Positions 48,374 to 59,806 of a stretch of 64,000 nucleotides of DNA are shown here, in pieces. Numbering within the stretch: position 1 is the first letter of the stretch; each line of letters begins with the position of its first letter. The position numbers and the translations under genes were made by a program. The DNA comes from Ganoderma boninense (taxonomy: Eukaryota; Basidiomycota; Agaricomycetes; Polyporales; Polyporaceae), in NCBI GenBank assembly GCA_002900995.3, contig CM035305.1, positions 1,612,001-1,676,000 on the forward strand, written 5' to 3'. The notes beneath the pieces are model-generated. The model did not search any database. It was given only the letters and a program-made list of their open reading frames with translations, and was not told where the DNA came from.

Positions 48374-50320
48374 CTACTTATCAACATCCATTCCGCTAGC
48401 CGGAGTCGCACCTGGTCTTCGCTCCCATATCTGCATCGAATCATCAGTATGAGATTCGCACCGCTATTCGCACAATTTCAGAGGCGTACCTGCAGAATTG
48501 TCTCGCCAAGGAAGATCATCTCCTTTCTAATTTCTTCGACAATGAGGTCCTGAATCTGGAACCACCGCTCACTGTCTCCGCCGCCCGTGCCCGCTCGGAG
48601 ATGAACCTTCCAGACTGTGCTCTCTTTATCCCGCGTTGTTCCCGCCGCCGATTCGTGCGTGACATTTGCGATCAAGTCGTAGAGTGTGGAGGGATGCGCA
48701 GCCGGGGCATCCAAATCTACGACACGAGGTGTTAATCAGAAGATACGGTTGCCCATCCGTGACTGGTATGCCGTCAACGTGAAACAGTGAACGTACAGTC
48801 CTTGAAGTCGAGTCCTCGGAGTGGGAAATTCACAATTGTTGGATTTTTCTCCTCTACGAACATGTTCTTGGTAAAACGCTTAAAGTGTAAAATGATGTAC
48901 CGAGGCAGTCGTTGACACTTGAAGCGCCGTACTTGGCCAGAAGATTCCTGCACGGAAGTCAGTTCCCAGGAATTCAGGTGCAAGACGGGCCATTACCTGG
49001 GTCTTCTGGCCATCATACTTGTCGAGCACAGACTGGATGCTCACTTGCGGGATGATGTTCTTCTCAACCGCATCCTGGAACAACGGCGGCGGGGGCAGAT
49101 CGACGGCCAGGAACAGGAACGGTGATACAGTAGACTTTATTTCTTCCAGATTCCATGAGCGCGCAGCATAAATCGGACAAGTGCCGGGAGCTCACCTCGA
49201 TCGATGTCGAAGCGGGGTTTCTCGTTCCCTCCGGTGTCGGGTCTTACAAGCACCTGCTGGGTTTCCATGCGAACTTCGCCCTGGAAGGTGGAAAAGATGA
49301 CGCCTATCAAGAGCGGGTCATTACGTAGTGTTATGCGGTCACGGAACGAAGACGAACTTGAGTTCTTCTTTTTGGTTCCACCAAAGTCCTTATGCAGACG
49401 GTTGAGCAACCAGCCGAGAAAGTCGACGGGATCCCCCTGTTTTTCAAGACTATATTTCCCGACACTTGCCCGATTAACCTCTTGCAGGAACTCGTGTGGG
49501 CTGACCTGGCTCTTGAACAATCGTGGGTTCCATATCTTCTTCGCAAGACCAGCGAAGCGCTTTAGCAGCTCCGATTCTTTGCCGCGAAAGTTTGACAACA
49601 GCAAGTAATCGCGGAGCGGCGCCACGTGAAGGAGGGAATGGATGACAACGTTCATGTAGTCGTTTCGCTTGATATTGTTCAGGCCGATATAACCCGGAAT
49701 ATATGGCTTATTGGATAGGTCGTACGACGGTTTTCGGAGGTGGGCCGCGGAAGACAGAGTTGATACAGACGCAAGCGTAAACGCCGGGGAAAGGACAAAC
49801 GAAATATCTTCTAAGGATGGGTCTGAGACAAGATAGCTGTCTGGGAGGACGTAGACCTGTGGAGCAAAAATGTTACTTTCCGTGGAGGCGGCGTCGACAA
49901 GATCCGCACCGCATACACACCTTCGTAGTCTCAAGGTTGATAAAGACGTGGTGGTCATCATGAATTGCATGTGCAAACGCGTACGAGCTGCGCCCTCGCC
50001 CTTGAAAGTACTTGCCACAAACGAGGCACCCATAGATGTTGATGTTTGACGAGGAGACAGAACAGACTTTTTCGAAGTCGAAGTCCAATACAGCTCTATT
50101 GATCTACACAGAGAGTGAATTGGCCGCCCGCAGGTGGAGAACAAGGAAGACATACCGTGTCAAGATACAGGTCTGAAGCCTTCTGAGGCTCCCCTCGCGC
50201 CTTGGAAGGTATAATCTCGTCCTCCGACTCTTCCTCCCGGTCCTCGTCCACCACCCGAGCCCTCTTTGTCGGGCGATCTGAGTCTTCCGTTCTATCGGCG
50301 TATCTGGCGGCAGGAGCCAT
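48374..50320 (-). CDS. SAD1: Sad1/USP39 splicing factor (inactive ubiquitin protease)
   Basis: A multi-exon gene from the ATG at 50320 (Kozak-like CACCATGG) to a TAG at 48376-48374. An acidic N-terminus with KRARVVDEDREEE is followed by a zinc-finger UBP domain (GCLVCGKYFQGRGRSSYAFA; HAIHDDHHVFINLETTKVYV). Then comes a peptidase-C19-like domain beginning YIPGYIGLNNIKRNDYMNVV. In active enzymes this box carries a Cys before the aromatic residue; here that position is Asp. Later blocks are FLGWLLNRLHKDFGGTKKKN, PRYIILHFKRFTKNMFVEEK and ERWFQIQDLIVEEIRKEMIF, ending ILQIWERRPGA. This is the signature of yeast Sad1 and human USP39, which recruit the U4/U6.U5 tri-snRNP for splicing and do not cleave ubiquitin. 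A 200-bp divergent promoter is shared with RSM22. Confidence 0.93.
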
Positions 50321-50520
50321 GGTGGAGGAATGCGAATAGGAGACCGGGATGGACGGCACGGAAACAAGCCGCGAGTCTGGCGGCGACGAGGTCCATACCT
50401 CATTGGCGCCTGTTTAGGGTGCCCGCGCCTCGCGCACCGAACTGACACCGTATCCCGTTCCCTCTGCTACGTTTCTGCATCCTAGCGGCTTGCTACTACC
50501 TCCACTGATATATCTGGGCT
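50321..50520. promoter_or_regulatory. Divergent promoter SAD1 / RSM22
   Basis: The start codons are 200 bp apart on opposite strands. No TATA box was seen. Co-regulation is possible but not shown. Confidence 0.5.
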
Positions 50521-52755
50521 ATGCTGCGTCTTGGATGTCGTAGAGCTGGCAGAGTTGTTTGGCAACGACACGGCGAACTAGTGCGACATGCTTCCGGCTC
50601 GTCTCCTCATCATCACCCCAATGCACCTCTTGAACTAGACCCCGCATTTCAAACGCTCCTACGAGACGTGGAGATCTCTTTGCGAAACAAAATGCCTCAG
50701 AGTGCACCTGGACTGCAGCAACCTCGAGAACTCGAGGTTTTCCCCCGCGATCCTGATCCGGATGTGGATTATCTGACCTCCGCGGAGCTCGATGCTCAGG
50801 ACGAAGGCCTCGGTGGGAAAGAAACGAGGAAGTCGCCTGCTGCTGCGTTTGGTAGCCAGCAAATTGGGGCCGTGGTGCTCCCATTGGATCTTCAATCCGC
50901 CATTTCACAGATCGTTGCGGGTGAGTGTCCAGTGCCTTCGATACAGTTCTCTTTTCACCCCACTCATATGCTTGATAGACTCGGATAAGCCCACATTGCA
51001 CCAGGACGCGAAGCGGTTGTTTTCGAGCGAGACAGCTGCGGGTGAAGAATGGAACTCTGCCTACGACATGCATTACAAGTCGGGGAAGGAGGCCGGGCGG
51101 CACGCGTTGAGAGATGCTACCGCATTTGCCACCGTTGCACTGCCGTCCCATTACTCCGCCATTTACGCAGTCTTTCAGCAGCTCAAGCAGCGTTTAGGTC
51201 AGGACTGGCAGGTGGACCGTGTCCTGGACTGGGGCGCCGCTACCGGGAGCGGTCTGTGGTTTGTGGCGAATCATTCGTAGAAACGCTCTCGTGTCATGAC
51301 CCACTTTTCATCACAGGGCGTCGGGTCATGCCTTTCAACGGCCCTCCGACATGGGCGGACGCAGTTCGCAGGACGCGGAAGATATCCAGATATCCCGCAC
51401 GAGTCTCGGTAGTTACCTTGGAATTGACAAGCGAGAAGGCCTTGTGCGGATTGGCAAACGCCTTGTCAGAGGTACGTCTCCAATCTAGAGTCCTGCGCAA
51501 CCCAGCTGACGTGCTTAGATGTGGACCTCGGTGGCGTCAGCGTGGCTTGGCAGAAGTCATTCCACGAGGACAATGCCGTTGACCCAGTAGATGGCTCAAA
51601 CCTTGTGGCGTTGTCGGCGTTTCTGTTGTCGTCTCTTCCTACTCATGTCGACAGGAAGGTTCTTGTAAAGGAAATGTGGGAGAGCGGCGCTGAGGTTATC
51701 GTAAGTGCGATGTAATTTTGAAATTTGCAAGCAGCTAACCTATTTTGCGTCTATATAGGTCCTCATCGATCACGATTTTGAGAACATCGCGGAGGCTAGA
51801 GAACAGTTGCTCAAGCTGGGGCGGAAGGAACTTGAGGACCCTGCGTCTTCAGATCGTCCCCTCAAAGGCTCTCACGTCGTGGCCCCGGTGCGTCCATCGC
51901 CTCCATGTATACTGCGATACTGAAGCGTCCCGCTAGTGCCCACATGATGGGGCCTGTCCGCTATACCACCCCGGTTATGGGAAGCTGCAATGCAGCTTCT
52001 CGCAGCGGATGCAACGCCCGGACTTCGTTCGCAAGACGAAACATTCAGGGACTGGCCACGAAAACATGGATTATTCCTATGTTGTGGTTCGAAGAGGTCC
52101 TCGACCCGCTCACACCACGGACAAAGTCGGTCGCATCGGAGGTGTGGGCCTCCGCGAGTTCGCGAAACGGACTGAAGAGTATACGCCCACGGCTCACCTA
52201 TTCCTTGACGTCGATCATCAGGCTGACGGAGAGGAGGCGTCTTCACATGAGTTTGAGCTATCCGAAGCTACGGAAGATGACTACGGGGTCATCTCTGCTG
52301 AGGTCACCTCGGCGTTAAGACAGGAAGCTTACAGTTGGCCTAGGCTGGTTTTCCCGCCTATCAAGCGCAGTGGCCATATCATTCTAGATGTGTGCCATCC
52401 TCAGGGTAAGTCCCTTTCGCAACAATCCAACGCGTGCCTGTTGGACCTTTGCGATACAGGTCAAATTATGCGCATGACCATTCCGAAGTCTCAGGGAAAG
52501 CAACCGTTCTACGACGCCCGAAAATCGAGCTGGGGGGACATCTTCCCGCATGAGCCCAAGAATCCTCCCCAGGTACGGCACCAACCTGGACGCCTGGGCC
52601 ACACACCTTCCGAAGGTCAGGACATCGGTAAACGGAGGCACTTTAAGAACAACAGCAAGAAGGCTAGTTATGGAAAATTGTCCGAAGACATCAAGGAACG
52701 CAGACGCGACCAGAGAAGAGCGAGACGACTAGCAGAAGAACGGTATGAACTGTAG
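50521..52755 (+). CDS. RSM22: Mitochondrial Rsm22 / METTL17 methyltransferase-like protein
   Basis: The ATG at 50521 opens an Arg-rich mitochondrial presequence (MLRLGCRRAGRVVWQRHGEL). Exon 1 ends 50920. Further exons rebuild the Rsm22 domain: HYKSGKEAGRHALRDATAFA, VLPSHYSAIYAVFQQLKQRL-type region, then the S-adenosylmethionine motif VLDWGAATGSGLW. Later blocks are RIGKRLVRDVDLGG, VLIDHDFENIAEAREQLLKL and the Cys box CPHDGACPLYHPGYGKLQC, which in this family (METTL17) helps hold an iron-sulphur cluster. SYVVVRRG and SWPRLVFPPIKRSGHIILDV follow, and the tail is strongly basic (KERRRDQRRARRLAEERYEL). The protein is needed for small mitoribosomal subunit assembly in yeast and animals. It converges with the uL1m gene, with 194 bp between the stops. 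Confidence 0.92.
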
Positions 52756-52949
52756 TTCGTCGCCCAACCGCCTCACGCGCGGTGTAGAGGTAGTGCACGT
52801 TGTAATGGTTTACGCTACCATCTGTCATAATGACACCCCACTTTCGTTGTGTTTCAATACGCCAATCTTGCAGTCATGCGTGACCGAGGGGAAACTGATT
52901 ACTATTACGAGATGTACGGTTCATGAAAGGAGTAAGACCTTGACCGATG

Positions 52950-54089
52950 CTACACATCGGATATCTGGATACTGGGTCCCTGTTGAGTGCTCAACAAGAC
53001 GCGTGTGATGGCATTAACTTATAATACTATGAGTCGAGATTCACATGCATCTGAGCCACAGACTCACCAGGCTTCTGGCTGGCCTCCTTCTTATTCGACT
53101 CAGCTTGAGGATCGCGAGCGTTGCCCGTAGCTCGTTTCACAACGCCGAGGAAATACTTGACGTTCTTGATGACGTCAGTTACAGGGAAGTTCATCTAAAT
53201 GCAATGTTAGAACTCGACAGCGGAAAAAAGGGAAGAAAACTCGCCTTTGCGATGGGCTGCCTGATGGTACCCTCCTTGTCCCCCTTCCATTCGCTCGTAC
53301 CCTTTAGTCTGCGGATGTACCCAGAAATGTCGTCGGTCACCGTCCCCCTACGTTCAGAAGGCATCAAGCCCCTCGGACCGAGCACACGACCGAGCCGCGG
53401 AGTGATCGGACGAATGAGGGAACGACTGCAGAGGAACATTGTAGCCTGGTAGCGGCCGCTGATGATCTGCACGACGAGGGTAAATGCATGAGGTTTGTGC
53501 AAGAAAGGCAATGCATACACCCTCAACCAGCTCCAGACCCCCAACGATATCTGCGCCGGCTTTCTTCGCTTCTTCGGCCTGCCTGCCTTCGGCGAAGACC
53601 AGTATGCGATCTTTGGACTGCTCCTTCGTCTGCCGGGGGAGGTCGAAACGACCTTTAGGGATAGTGGAACCCTTGCCCATCTCGGTCTTAACGACGAGCT
53701 CGTAGGTCGCGTTCGGCGACGCAACTTCCACGGCCTTATGATCGGCAACGTCAGAACACGCGTTAAGGCGAACTGTAACACGACATACCCTCAAGACCTC
53801 CACCGCATCCGCCAACGTCATCTTTTCGCTATCATAGATATTTTTGGGTGCCTTCTTTGCCCTCTTCCTCTCCTTCGCGGCGAGCTGCTTCTTGGATAGG
53901 GTAGGAAGCTTCTTCTCGCGACGGGCAAGAACTGCAACGCTGTAGTGGAAAGGCCGCCGAGGTGTCTGCCTCTACGCATGTGGTTCAGCAACGTTGTCGA
54001 AAGAGATAGCTCGCAGAACGCACCAGCAGCTGCGCAGCCCCACTACATTGTCGACAACCAGCAGCGAGCCGCAGAAGGGAGAGTGACAT
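52950..54089 (-). CDS. MRPL1: Mitochondrial ribosomal protein uL1m
   Basis: Five exons (54089-53993, 53931-53519, 53466-53245, 53194-53068, 53017-52950) join in frame to 308 aa. The start exon gives a presequence-like leader (MSLSLLRLAAGCRQCSGAAQ). A basic stretch (KKQLAAKERKRAKKAPKNIY) follows, then the L1 domain: GGLELVEG, SGRYQATMFLCSRSLIRPIT, RLGRVLGPRGLMPSERRGTV, TDDISGYIRRLKG and NFPVTDVIKNVKYFLGVVKR. The last exon encodes VLLSTQQGPSIQISDV, matching the conserved L1 tail. uL1 forms the mobile stalk of the large subunit that guides deacylated tRNA. Intron 3 has a GC donor (AAAG|GCGAGT, 53244). Without the small last exon the reading would end early near 53026. Confidence 0.9.
53195..53244 (-). 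other. GC-AG intron in the uL1m gene
   Basis: The 50-nt intron begins GCGAGT after AAAG and ends TTTAG. Only this donor joins IRQPIAK to MNFPVTDV in frame; the nearest GT changes frame. Confidence 0.65.
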
Positions 54090-56298
54090 CTGAGCGACGG
54101 TGCAACTTGGACGAGAACGGGGGCGTTGAGCGCCCGTGGGCTGGCGAACGTCCACGCCCTGTTTTCCTGAAAAGGAAGCTCAGAGCCGCCCCGCAGGCGT
54201 CTCCGCCACAAGCACAAACCCCCCTCTGCAAGCTGGGCTTGTGAGCAACTTCCGTACTCGACGCCGCGGTATACCATCGCGTCAGCTGATATTTCTCTAC
54301 CAGTGTATCCAAATCTCCCTCCAAGCGGCGGTGTCCTATCTCATCAAGTTGTTGGTACAGTATCTCGAACCCAGTTTTGTGAGGTTTTATGGGATGGTGT
54401 TGGTATTTGAATAATTGTCCGAGCCCGGCTCGGACCAGCTGCGGCAGATACTGTTACACCATGCCAAAAATACGGGTGGCACCCAGCTGCAGTTAGGCCC
54501 ATCTGGTCTGATAATGGGAAAAGGCGGTGAGGTGAACCCCGTGGTGCGGCACAGTCTAGCCCCGTCTCCCCCGGGCCTCACCCCAGTTCGCGGTGCTCGG
54601 CGCAGCGTGGACAGGTGCTCGAAGAGGAACCTGAATGCTGCATGCCACTTGCTCCCAGGGCACCAGTCCTATTACTGCCGGAGTGCTGAGCGGTGAGTGC
54701 ATGTGTCCAAGCAGCCGCCAGCCCGAGTGCCCGTTCGCCCCTTTCCGAAAGACATGAGGCTGCCATAAAACACGGGCCCTTCAGTATGGTAATACTAATA
54801 GTTGCGACGAAGCGTCAATAGCTTCATGTAGCTCTCTATGCACCCTATGCACATGCAACTACGCAGAAAGGATCCGCCCGCGAACTGACACCTGCAGTAC
54901 TACTTGCTGGCTGGAGCAAGAGATGACGCATGGTGCCCCTACCTGTGGATCATCCTCGCCAGAAAATAGATTAATTTATGAGCCGACATGCCATACATGA
55001 TGATCCGTACGCTGTTCATTAGGCTTCGGTGGCTAACCCTGCCACCAAACTTACATGCGGGCATGGAGCTGCGGCAAGAGGGTCCTCTCCAAGACAAAAA
55101 CGCAGTCTGTAATCACTGAACCCTGTCAGACATTCAAGACGGCTGATATCTGCCTATCAGAGAGATGTATTCATGATACAGACCGTAGTACCTGGCGAGG
55201 TCCACAATATTACATTCATCCAGGGAGGAGAAAGGTAAATATGGGCTGCTTCCCGCTCGATATGGCAGCGCAAACACCGTCTGTTACGCCCAGTTGTAGG
55301 GCACCGATCGGATGGCCAACAGGTCAATTATGTAACCATTTCATTCGTCCCAAGCTACGGGGTCGAGTTTCCCATGACGGAGAACGTCTGAGCGGACAAC
55401 AACCGCAGTGCCTCCGAGGAATAGGGAGGGAAGGGCAATGGGCGTCCCACCAAAGACCTCGAATTCGCAGGGATGCTAGTATGTATTATGCACACTCGGT
55501 CGTAAACCAATCAAGGGTCCAAAACCCCACGTCGGACACCCGGGGAGGGACATCCGAGCCATCGGAGAATATTGGCATGTCTTCGTCCCTCGGAGCGCGA
55601 AGAGTTTCTGACTCGTGCAATTTCGTAAGGCTATCTGCAGTAATCCTATCGTTTAGAAACCACTTTTGGCGAAGGCGTCTGACAGAGGGTTGGCAGGCCG
55701 CAGAGGTGCGTGGATTGGGCGTCAAGGGACGAAGAACACGGCCTTCGCCCGCACACAGCAACTTCTCATGGGCCGTGGGCTAAACGCGAGCTTCTTCGAA
55801 GTATAATCCTTGATCTAGAGTCACTCGCCCAAGCAACGTGTAAGAGGCACCCGCAAGATAGAGCTCCGGAATTCGTCATTGGACGGGATTCCATCCGCTG
55901 CGTTTTCTTCGCGACGTAACGGTCGGATTGACCTGAAAACGAGTGTAAGCCCTCGGTTTGGTGTATCCTCAATCCAGGCCAGAAGAAATGCCCCTCCGGC
56001 TTCCTCTGGATGACTCCGAAGAAGCCCATCGGGCCGTTTCTGGGACAGCGTCGTTAGCACAGGTATAGATATCGTAATAACATGCTGGCCTGAGACGAGC
56101 AACGTGAAACCCAAGCGAAAGGATTGGCGGGGGGGGTCGCTCACTTCACAGGCGTTCGTACGCCATGCGTTAAAGTTTTGTGAGGACCCTGATCCCTTGC
56201 ACCGGGGTCGAACCGCTGATGAGGGCGGACGGATGGCAGTGACAACAAGTGCGGTAGGTGGGAGGGCGTAAAATCAAGGTCAGATAGGGTCAAGTTCA
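54090..56298. other. 2.2 kb intergenic region
   Basis: No supported gene. A long plus-strand frame at 55055-55783 has no domain and mixed composition, so it was not called. A GGTTCGACCCC word (minus strand, near 56200-56214) resembles a Pol III B box, but no tRNA can be folded around it. Confidence 0.5.
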
Positions 56299-57105
56299 AT
56301 GATTCTTCAAGGGCTTCGCCCAGGTGGAGGACCAGGGAACTTCGGGAGAGTGTGTGGTATGGCACGAGGGGTTCGCAGTGCATTCGAAGCCAATTATGGT
56401 GCAGGCAGTCACGAGGCGCCCGACGTGGACGCGCTTGCGGAGCTCGAAAACTTGTCCCCAACGTTCGCCGTGACGGGCCACCCTTCGCGGCCGTCGTTGA
56501 CTCTGCTCCGTCCACAACATCCTCGAGGCCCATCTCGCTTTCACTATGTCCTCGTCACTCTCGCGCTTAGCAAGCAAAGGCTTTCGCTTCGAGTATCCCA
56601 GACCTCTGTGCGGTACGCCGGCCGCCAGGAATCTGGGGGGGACCCCAAGAACGACATCATCCGCCGCGCACTCTACCCTTCCAACATCCGCAATCGGCCC
56701 ACACCCGTGGGCTCCTGGCGACCCGATGTAGGTCGGCGGTTGCAACGCGCCATTCCCTCCGTGCAGGCTCACGAGACGATCGAGCGCGCGTGGCTGCTTC
56801 ACCAGCGGCACATCCGTCGTGCGCGTGCGTCCGAGCTCCAGCGCAAATTCGAGTCCGTGCGCGGGGCGATGGAGACCCTCCGGCTCGTCGCACCGAAACT
56901 CTACGAAGACGCGAACAAGGAGGAGGATCCCCGAGCGCGGAGCCAGGCGGAGGCCGAGCTACTGAAGAAGCTCAAGGGCCCGGAGAAGAAGGCCGTCGAG
57001 GCCAGGATACGGGGCTTGTTCCCCAGAGAGCTGCGCATGCCGACGGATACTCCCCCCAAGAGCGGCTGGACGTATGACTTTTCGCCGGTTGTGCGACCCT
57101 CATAG
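56299..57105 (+). CDS. Probable mitochondrial ribosomal protein mL40 (MRPL28 family)
   Basis: A single long exon ends at 57103-57105. The recognisable part begins about residue 110: GDPKNDIIRRALYPSNIRNR, TPVGSWRPDVGRRLQRAIPS, VQAHETIERAWLLHQRHIRR, then a charged helix and GPEKKAVEARIRGLFPREL, PTDTPPKSGWTYDFSP. The T-P-x-G-S-W and H-E-T-I-x-R-A-W words match the fungal mL40/MRPL28 family of the mitoribosomal large subunit. The true start is unclear. In-frame Met codons occur at 56299 and 56359, but the first 80 residues look non-coding, and VSQTSVRYAGRQ just before the domain looks like the end of a presequence. An undetected short first exon or a start nearer 56500 is likely. It runs convergent with CSN2. 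Confidence 0.7.
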   Translation: MILQGLRPGGGPGNFGRVCGMARGVRSAFEANYGAGSHEAPDVDALAELENLSPTFAVTGHPSRPSLTLLRPQHPRGPSRFHYVLVTLALSKQRLSLRVSQTSVRYAGRQESGGDPKNDIIRRALYPSNIRNRPTPVGSWRPDVGRRLQRAIPSVQAHETIERAWLLHQRHIRRARASELQRKFESVRGAMETLRLVAPKLYEDANKEEDPRARSQAEAELLKKLKGPEKKAVEARIRGLFPRELRMPTDTPPKSGWTYDFSPVVRPS

Positions 57106-57420
57106 TTGTGGTACGTGGCCGCCGCTGTCTTTCTAAGGTTGCGGAGAGACTGATAGGCAACAGTCATACCTCTCAACTTGAAGCAGCGATGGACGGGCCC
57201 TGTTGCCTCGCGCCCACGTCGCTGTCTTTGCTTCGTAACTTACATGGACTAATTGCATTGCACCCCGAACTCAAAAACTCCCTCCGGCCTCTTAAATATC
57301 GTATGCCTCAGATGGAACAAGGCCGTGCGCAGTACAATTGGTGGGGTTGATGGTGGTGATACAAGTGGGCTGCAATCGAAAACACGAAGTGTTGTGGGCG
57401 ACGAGGAAGTGCAAACAGTC
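57106..57420. other. Convergent intergenic region mL40 / CSN2
   Basis: About 315 bp of presumptive 3' untranslated sequence, with no conserved element. Confidence 0.45.
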
Positions 57421-59438
57421 TTACCACCGATCCGATCCTGGACCGAAGCTGTCCCCCATGCCGTACCCGTACTCTCCCCGGCCTCCGCTATGGTTCTTGC
57501 CAATGACGGTAGCATGAATAGACTCGAGCGCCGCCGTCCATTTATTCAGAGCGCTGTAGCGCTTCCTCTGTAGGCTATGCCTGCAAACAGATGACGATGA
57601 GAAAAAAAATGAAATAAACGCCTTTTGTGGCAAAGCGCGTACTGGGGCTCGAGCTCTAGACGCATCGCGACTTGGTCAATGCGGCCTTCTATTCTTCCCT
57701 CAAGGATGAGGCCAATCAGGAGTTCCTCGACCTCGTCAGTGTCGACGTTCAATTGCTGTGTGACACCGCTCATCGAATCTCGCTCGAGTTAGGCAAAATC
57801 ATTTCACATACCTTGGCTAAGAACGCAAGCTCTAGACGCGTGTAAGGCTTGATCAAGTCAATGAGGTACTGTGTCCGCAGACTACGAAGCAGCTCGCCGA
57901 TGTACGACTTGATGAATGAGTCGGCCATGATTGTCGCGTTGTTGTCTGCAAAGATGGTCATCGAACCGAGACTAGCTAATCACAATACAGCATACCTCGC
58001 AGAATCTTTTCTGCAGCATGAACCTCACGACGCTGATATGCATCTACAAGGTCAGTCATTGCTTTGATCTGTGGGTCGTTCTTGTATCTGGATACAAATG
58101 TCATCGGGGAAGATGTAAGTGGTTCCCAGGTTGGGCTTACGGCTTGGTTTCTTGACTGTCGAACGGGTTGACCTCGCTACCCGTCAACATATTCGCAAGG
58201 ACAAGGTACTTGAGAACCTGTATTCGTTGAGGGGATCCGGCTTCGTCATAGTTCTTGAAAGAGTCAAAGAAGTCTTCACTTGCACGGTTCCATTGGCCTT
58301 GCAGAGTTAACAAATTAGATCGCGCCACAGCAGAGATCCCTAATCTCAACTCACGTTCGCCCATCCACATCTTTCCCCCGCACTCCTTGATTACACCCAG
58401 AATGCGTGGATGGGGAATGGCGGAGCGCACGGCATTCGACGCATTGTAGATCTCCTGTAAATGCATTGAGTGAAAAACTGCTTGTCGCGATGCGAATTCA
58501 GTTGCACCTTTAACTTCTTGTAGTTCTTGCGCTCGTTGTGCATTTGAATCTCGAGCGCATAGATCTCCAGCAACTGAGTGCCTTTCTGAGCCTGATCCTC
58601 GCCGTTCTCACCGATGGTTGACGCATATAGCTCCTTGAGAATCTAACAAGGGAAAAGAATCAGAGATAGACTTCAATGTAAACAATGTTTACACAAACCC
58701 TCGTCAGTCGATGGTATTCCTTACGGTCAAGCCAAAGTTTAGCAAGCTTCAGGTTGGTCTTGGCGGATAATCTCTGGACGACCACTTGAGCGGACAAGTA
58801 CCAGCCAAGATCGAAAGAGCTGACCTCATTCTTGGCTTCGGCAAGAGCACCTTTGGTAGCCTCGTAAAAACGTTCAAGGACATTGACCTCTACGGGGCCG
58901 CTTTTGCCACCGCCGACGTAATCCAGGATGCTATTGATGGTTTTTTCGGCGTAATTACGGGTCACGGCTGACTTGGTATATGCCAGTAACTCCCTATACG
59001 TCTTCAGAGCGTCCTCGGGTCTTCTGAGCACTAAGAACAGTAACTTGGTGGACTGCTTTAGAGCCTTGAAGCCCCTACAACCCGTATCAGTACAACGCCA
59101 CACAAGTTAAACAATTGAGTTGCAGACCAGTCACCCTTCTCCTCTTCCTGGTCCACGATGGCACGGAATTCTTTGAGTGCCTGCTCAGGATTGTCTTCCT
59201 TCTTGCCTATAATCGGGTTGGACAAAATCGAAGGTCCAAATATTCCACATAGAGCTCACCCTTGGCGGTGTAGTACATGTTCTCAACGTCTGCGCTCCCA
59301 GTCTCATTGTCCTCCTCGTCAGAGTATTCAAAGTAGTTCTGCGATCGCGTGCGATGAGCCACAGGAAGGGCTTTACTTGGGTCGCACACGAACCTCGTCG
59401 TCGGATCCTTGCATGTACTCGGCATCATCGTCATCCAT
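57421..59438 (-). CDS. CSN2: COP9 signalosome subunit 2
   Basis: About ten exons run from the ATG at 59438 to a TAA at 57423-57421. The acidic N-terminus ([15 protein letters not shown], then [20 protein letters not shown]) matches CSN2. The helical-repeat part includes [80 protein letters not shown] and [20 protein letters not shown]. The PCI domain follows: [35 protein letters not shown] and [20 protein letters not shown]. The C-terminus is a helix ([17 protein letters not shown]) and a Gly-rich tail. CSN2 is the most conserved signalosome subunit and contacts the cullin during Nedd8 removal from SCF ligases. It is divergent from FAB1 with 368 bp between starts. Confidence 0.93.
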
Positions 59439-59806
59439 GGTGGCTTGGGGAGGCTAGAGTGTTTGAGGATTGAAGGTCGTGAGATGTGAGGCACGGATGC
59501 ACAAGACAGACAGAGGAAGCAAGCAAGGAATGGCTATGGCACAGCGAGTGTTGGCTGAGTGACTTGCGCAAGCGAGCGACTGTGGCGGGAGTGTGGTCTG
59601 CCGTGGTTCCTGATTGGCTGCTGGAGCGCCGTTCCCGGGCCGACTCCTCCGTCTCCACCGCGTCGCGTCACTCGGTCAGTCCGCCGCGACTGTCTGCAAG
59701 TGCTGGTCGTCGCTTAGCAGCCACACACCACCTCTGCCACACTCGGACCTCTCTCCGCCCCGCTCTCAGACGTCGCCGCATATACTATGTCAAACATTAT
59801 TCTTCA
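59439..59806. promoter_or_regulatory. Divergent promoter CSN2 / FAB1
   Basis: 368 bp between opposed start codons. No TATA box was seen. The FAB1 side is C/T-rich. Confidence 0.45.

Noticed and set aside
55055..55783. 242-codon plus-strand open frame
   Set aside because: No domain, no coding-like composition, no intron context, and similar-length frames arise by chance in this GC-rich DNA.
56190..56215. B-box-like GGTTCGACCCC on the minus strand, possible tRNA
   Set aside because: No A box, anticodon stem or 7-bp acceptor stem could be paired around it.
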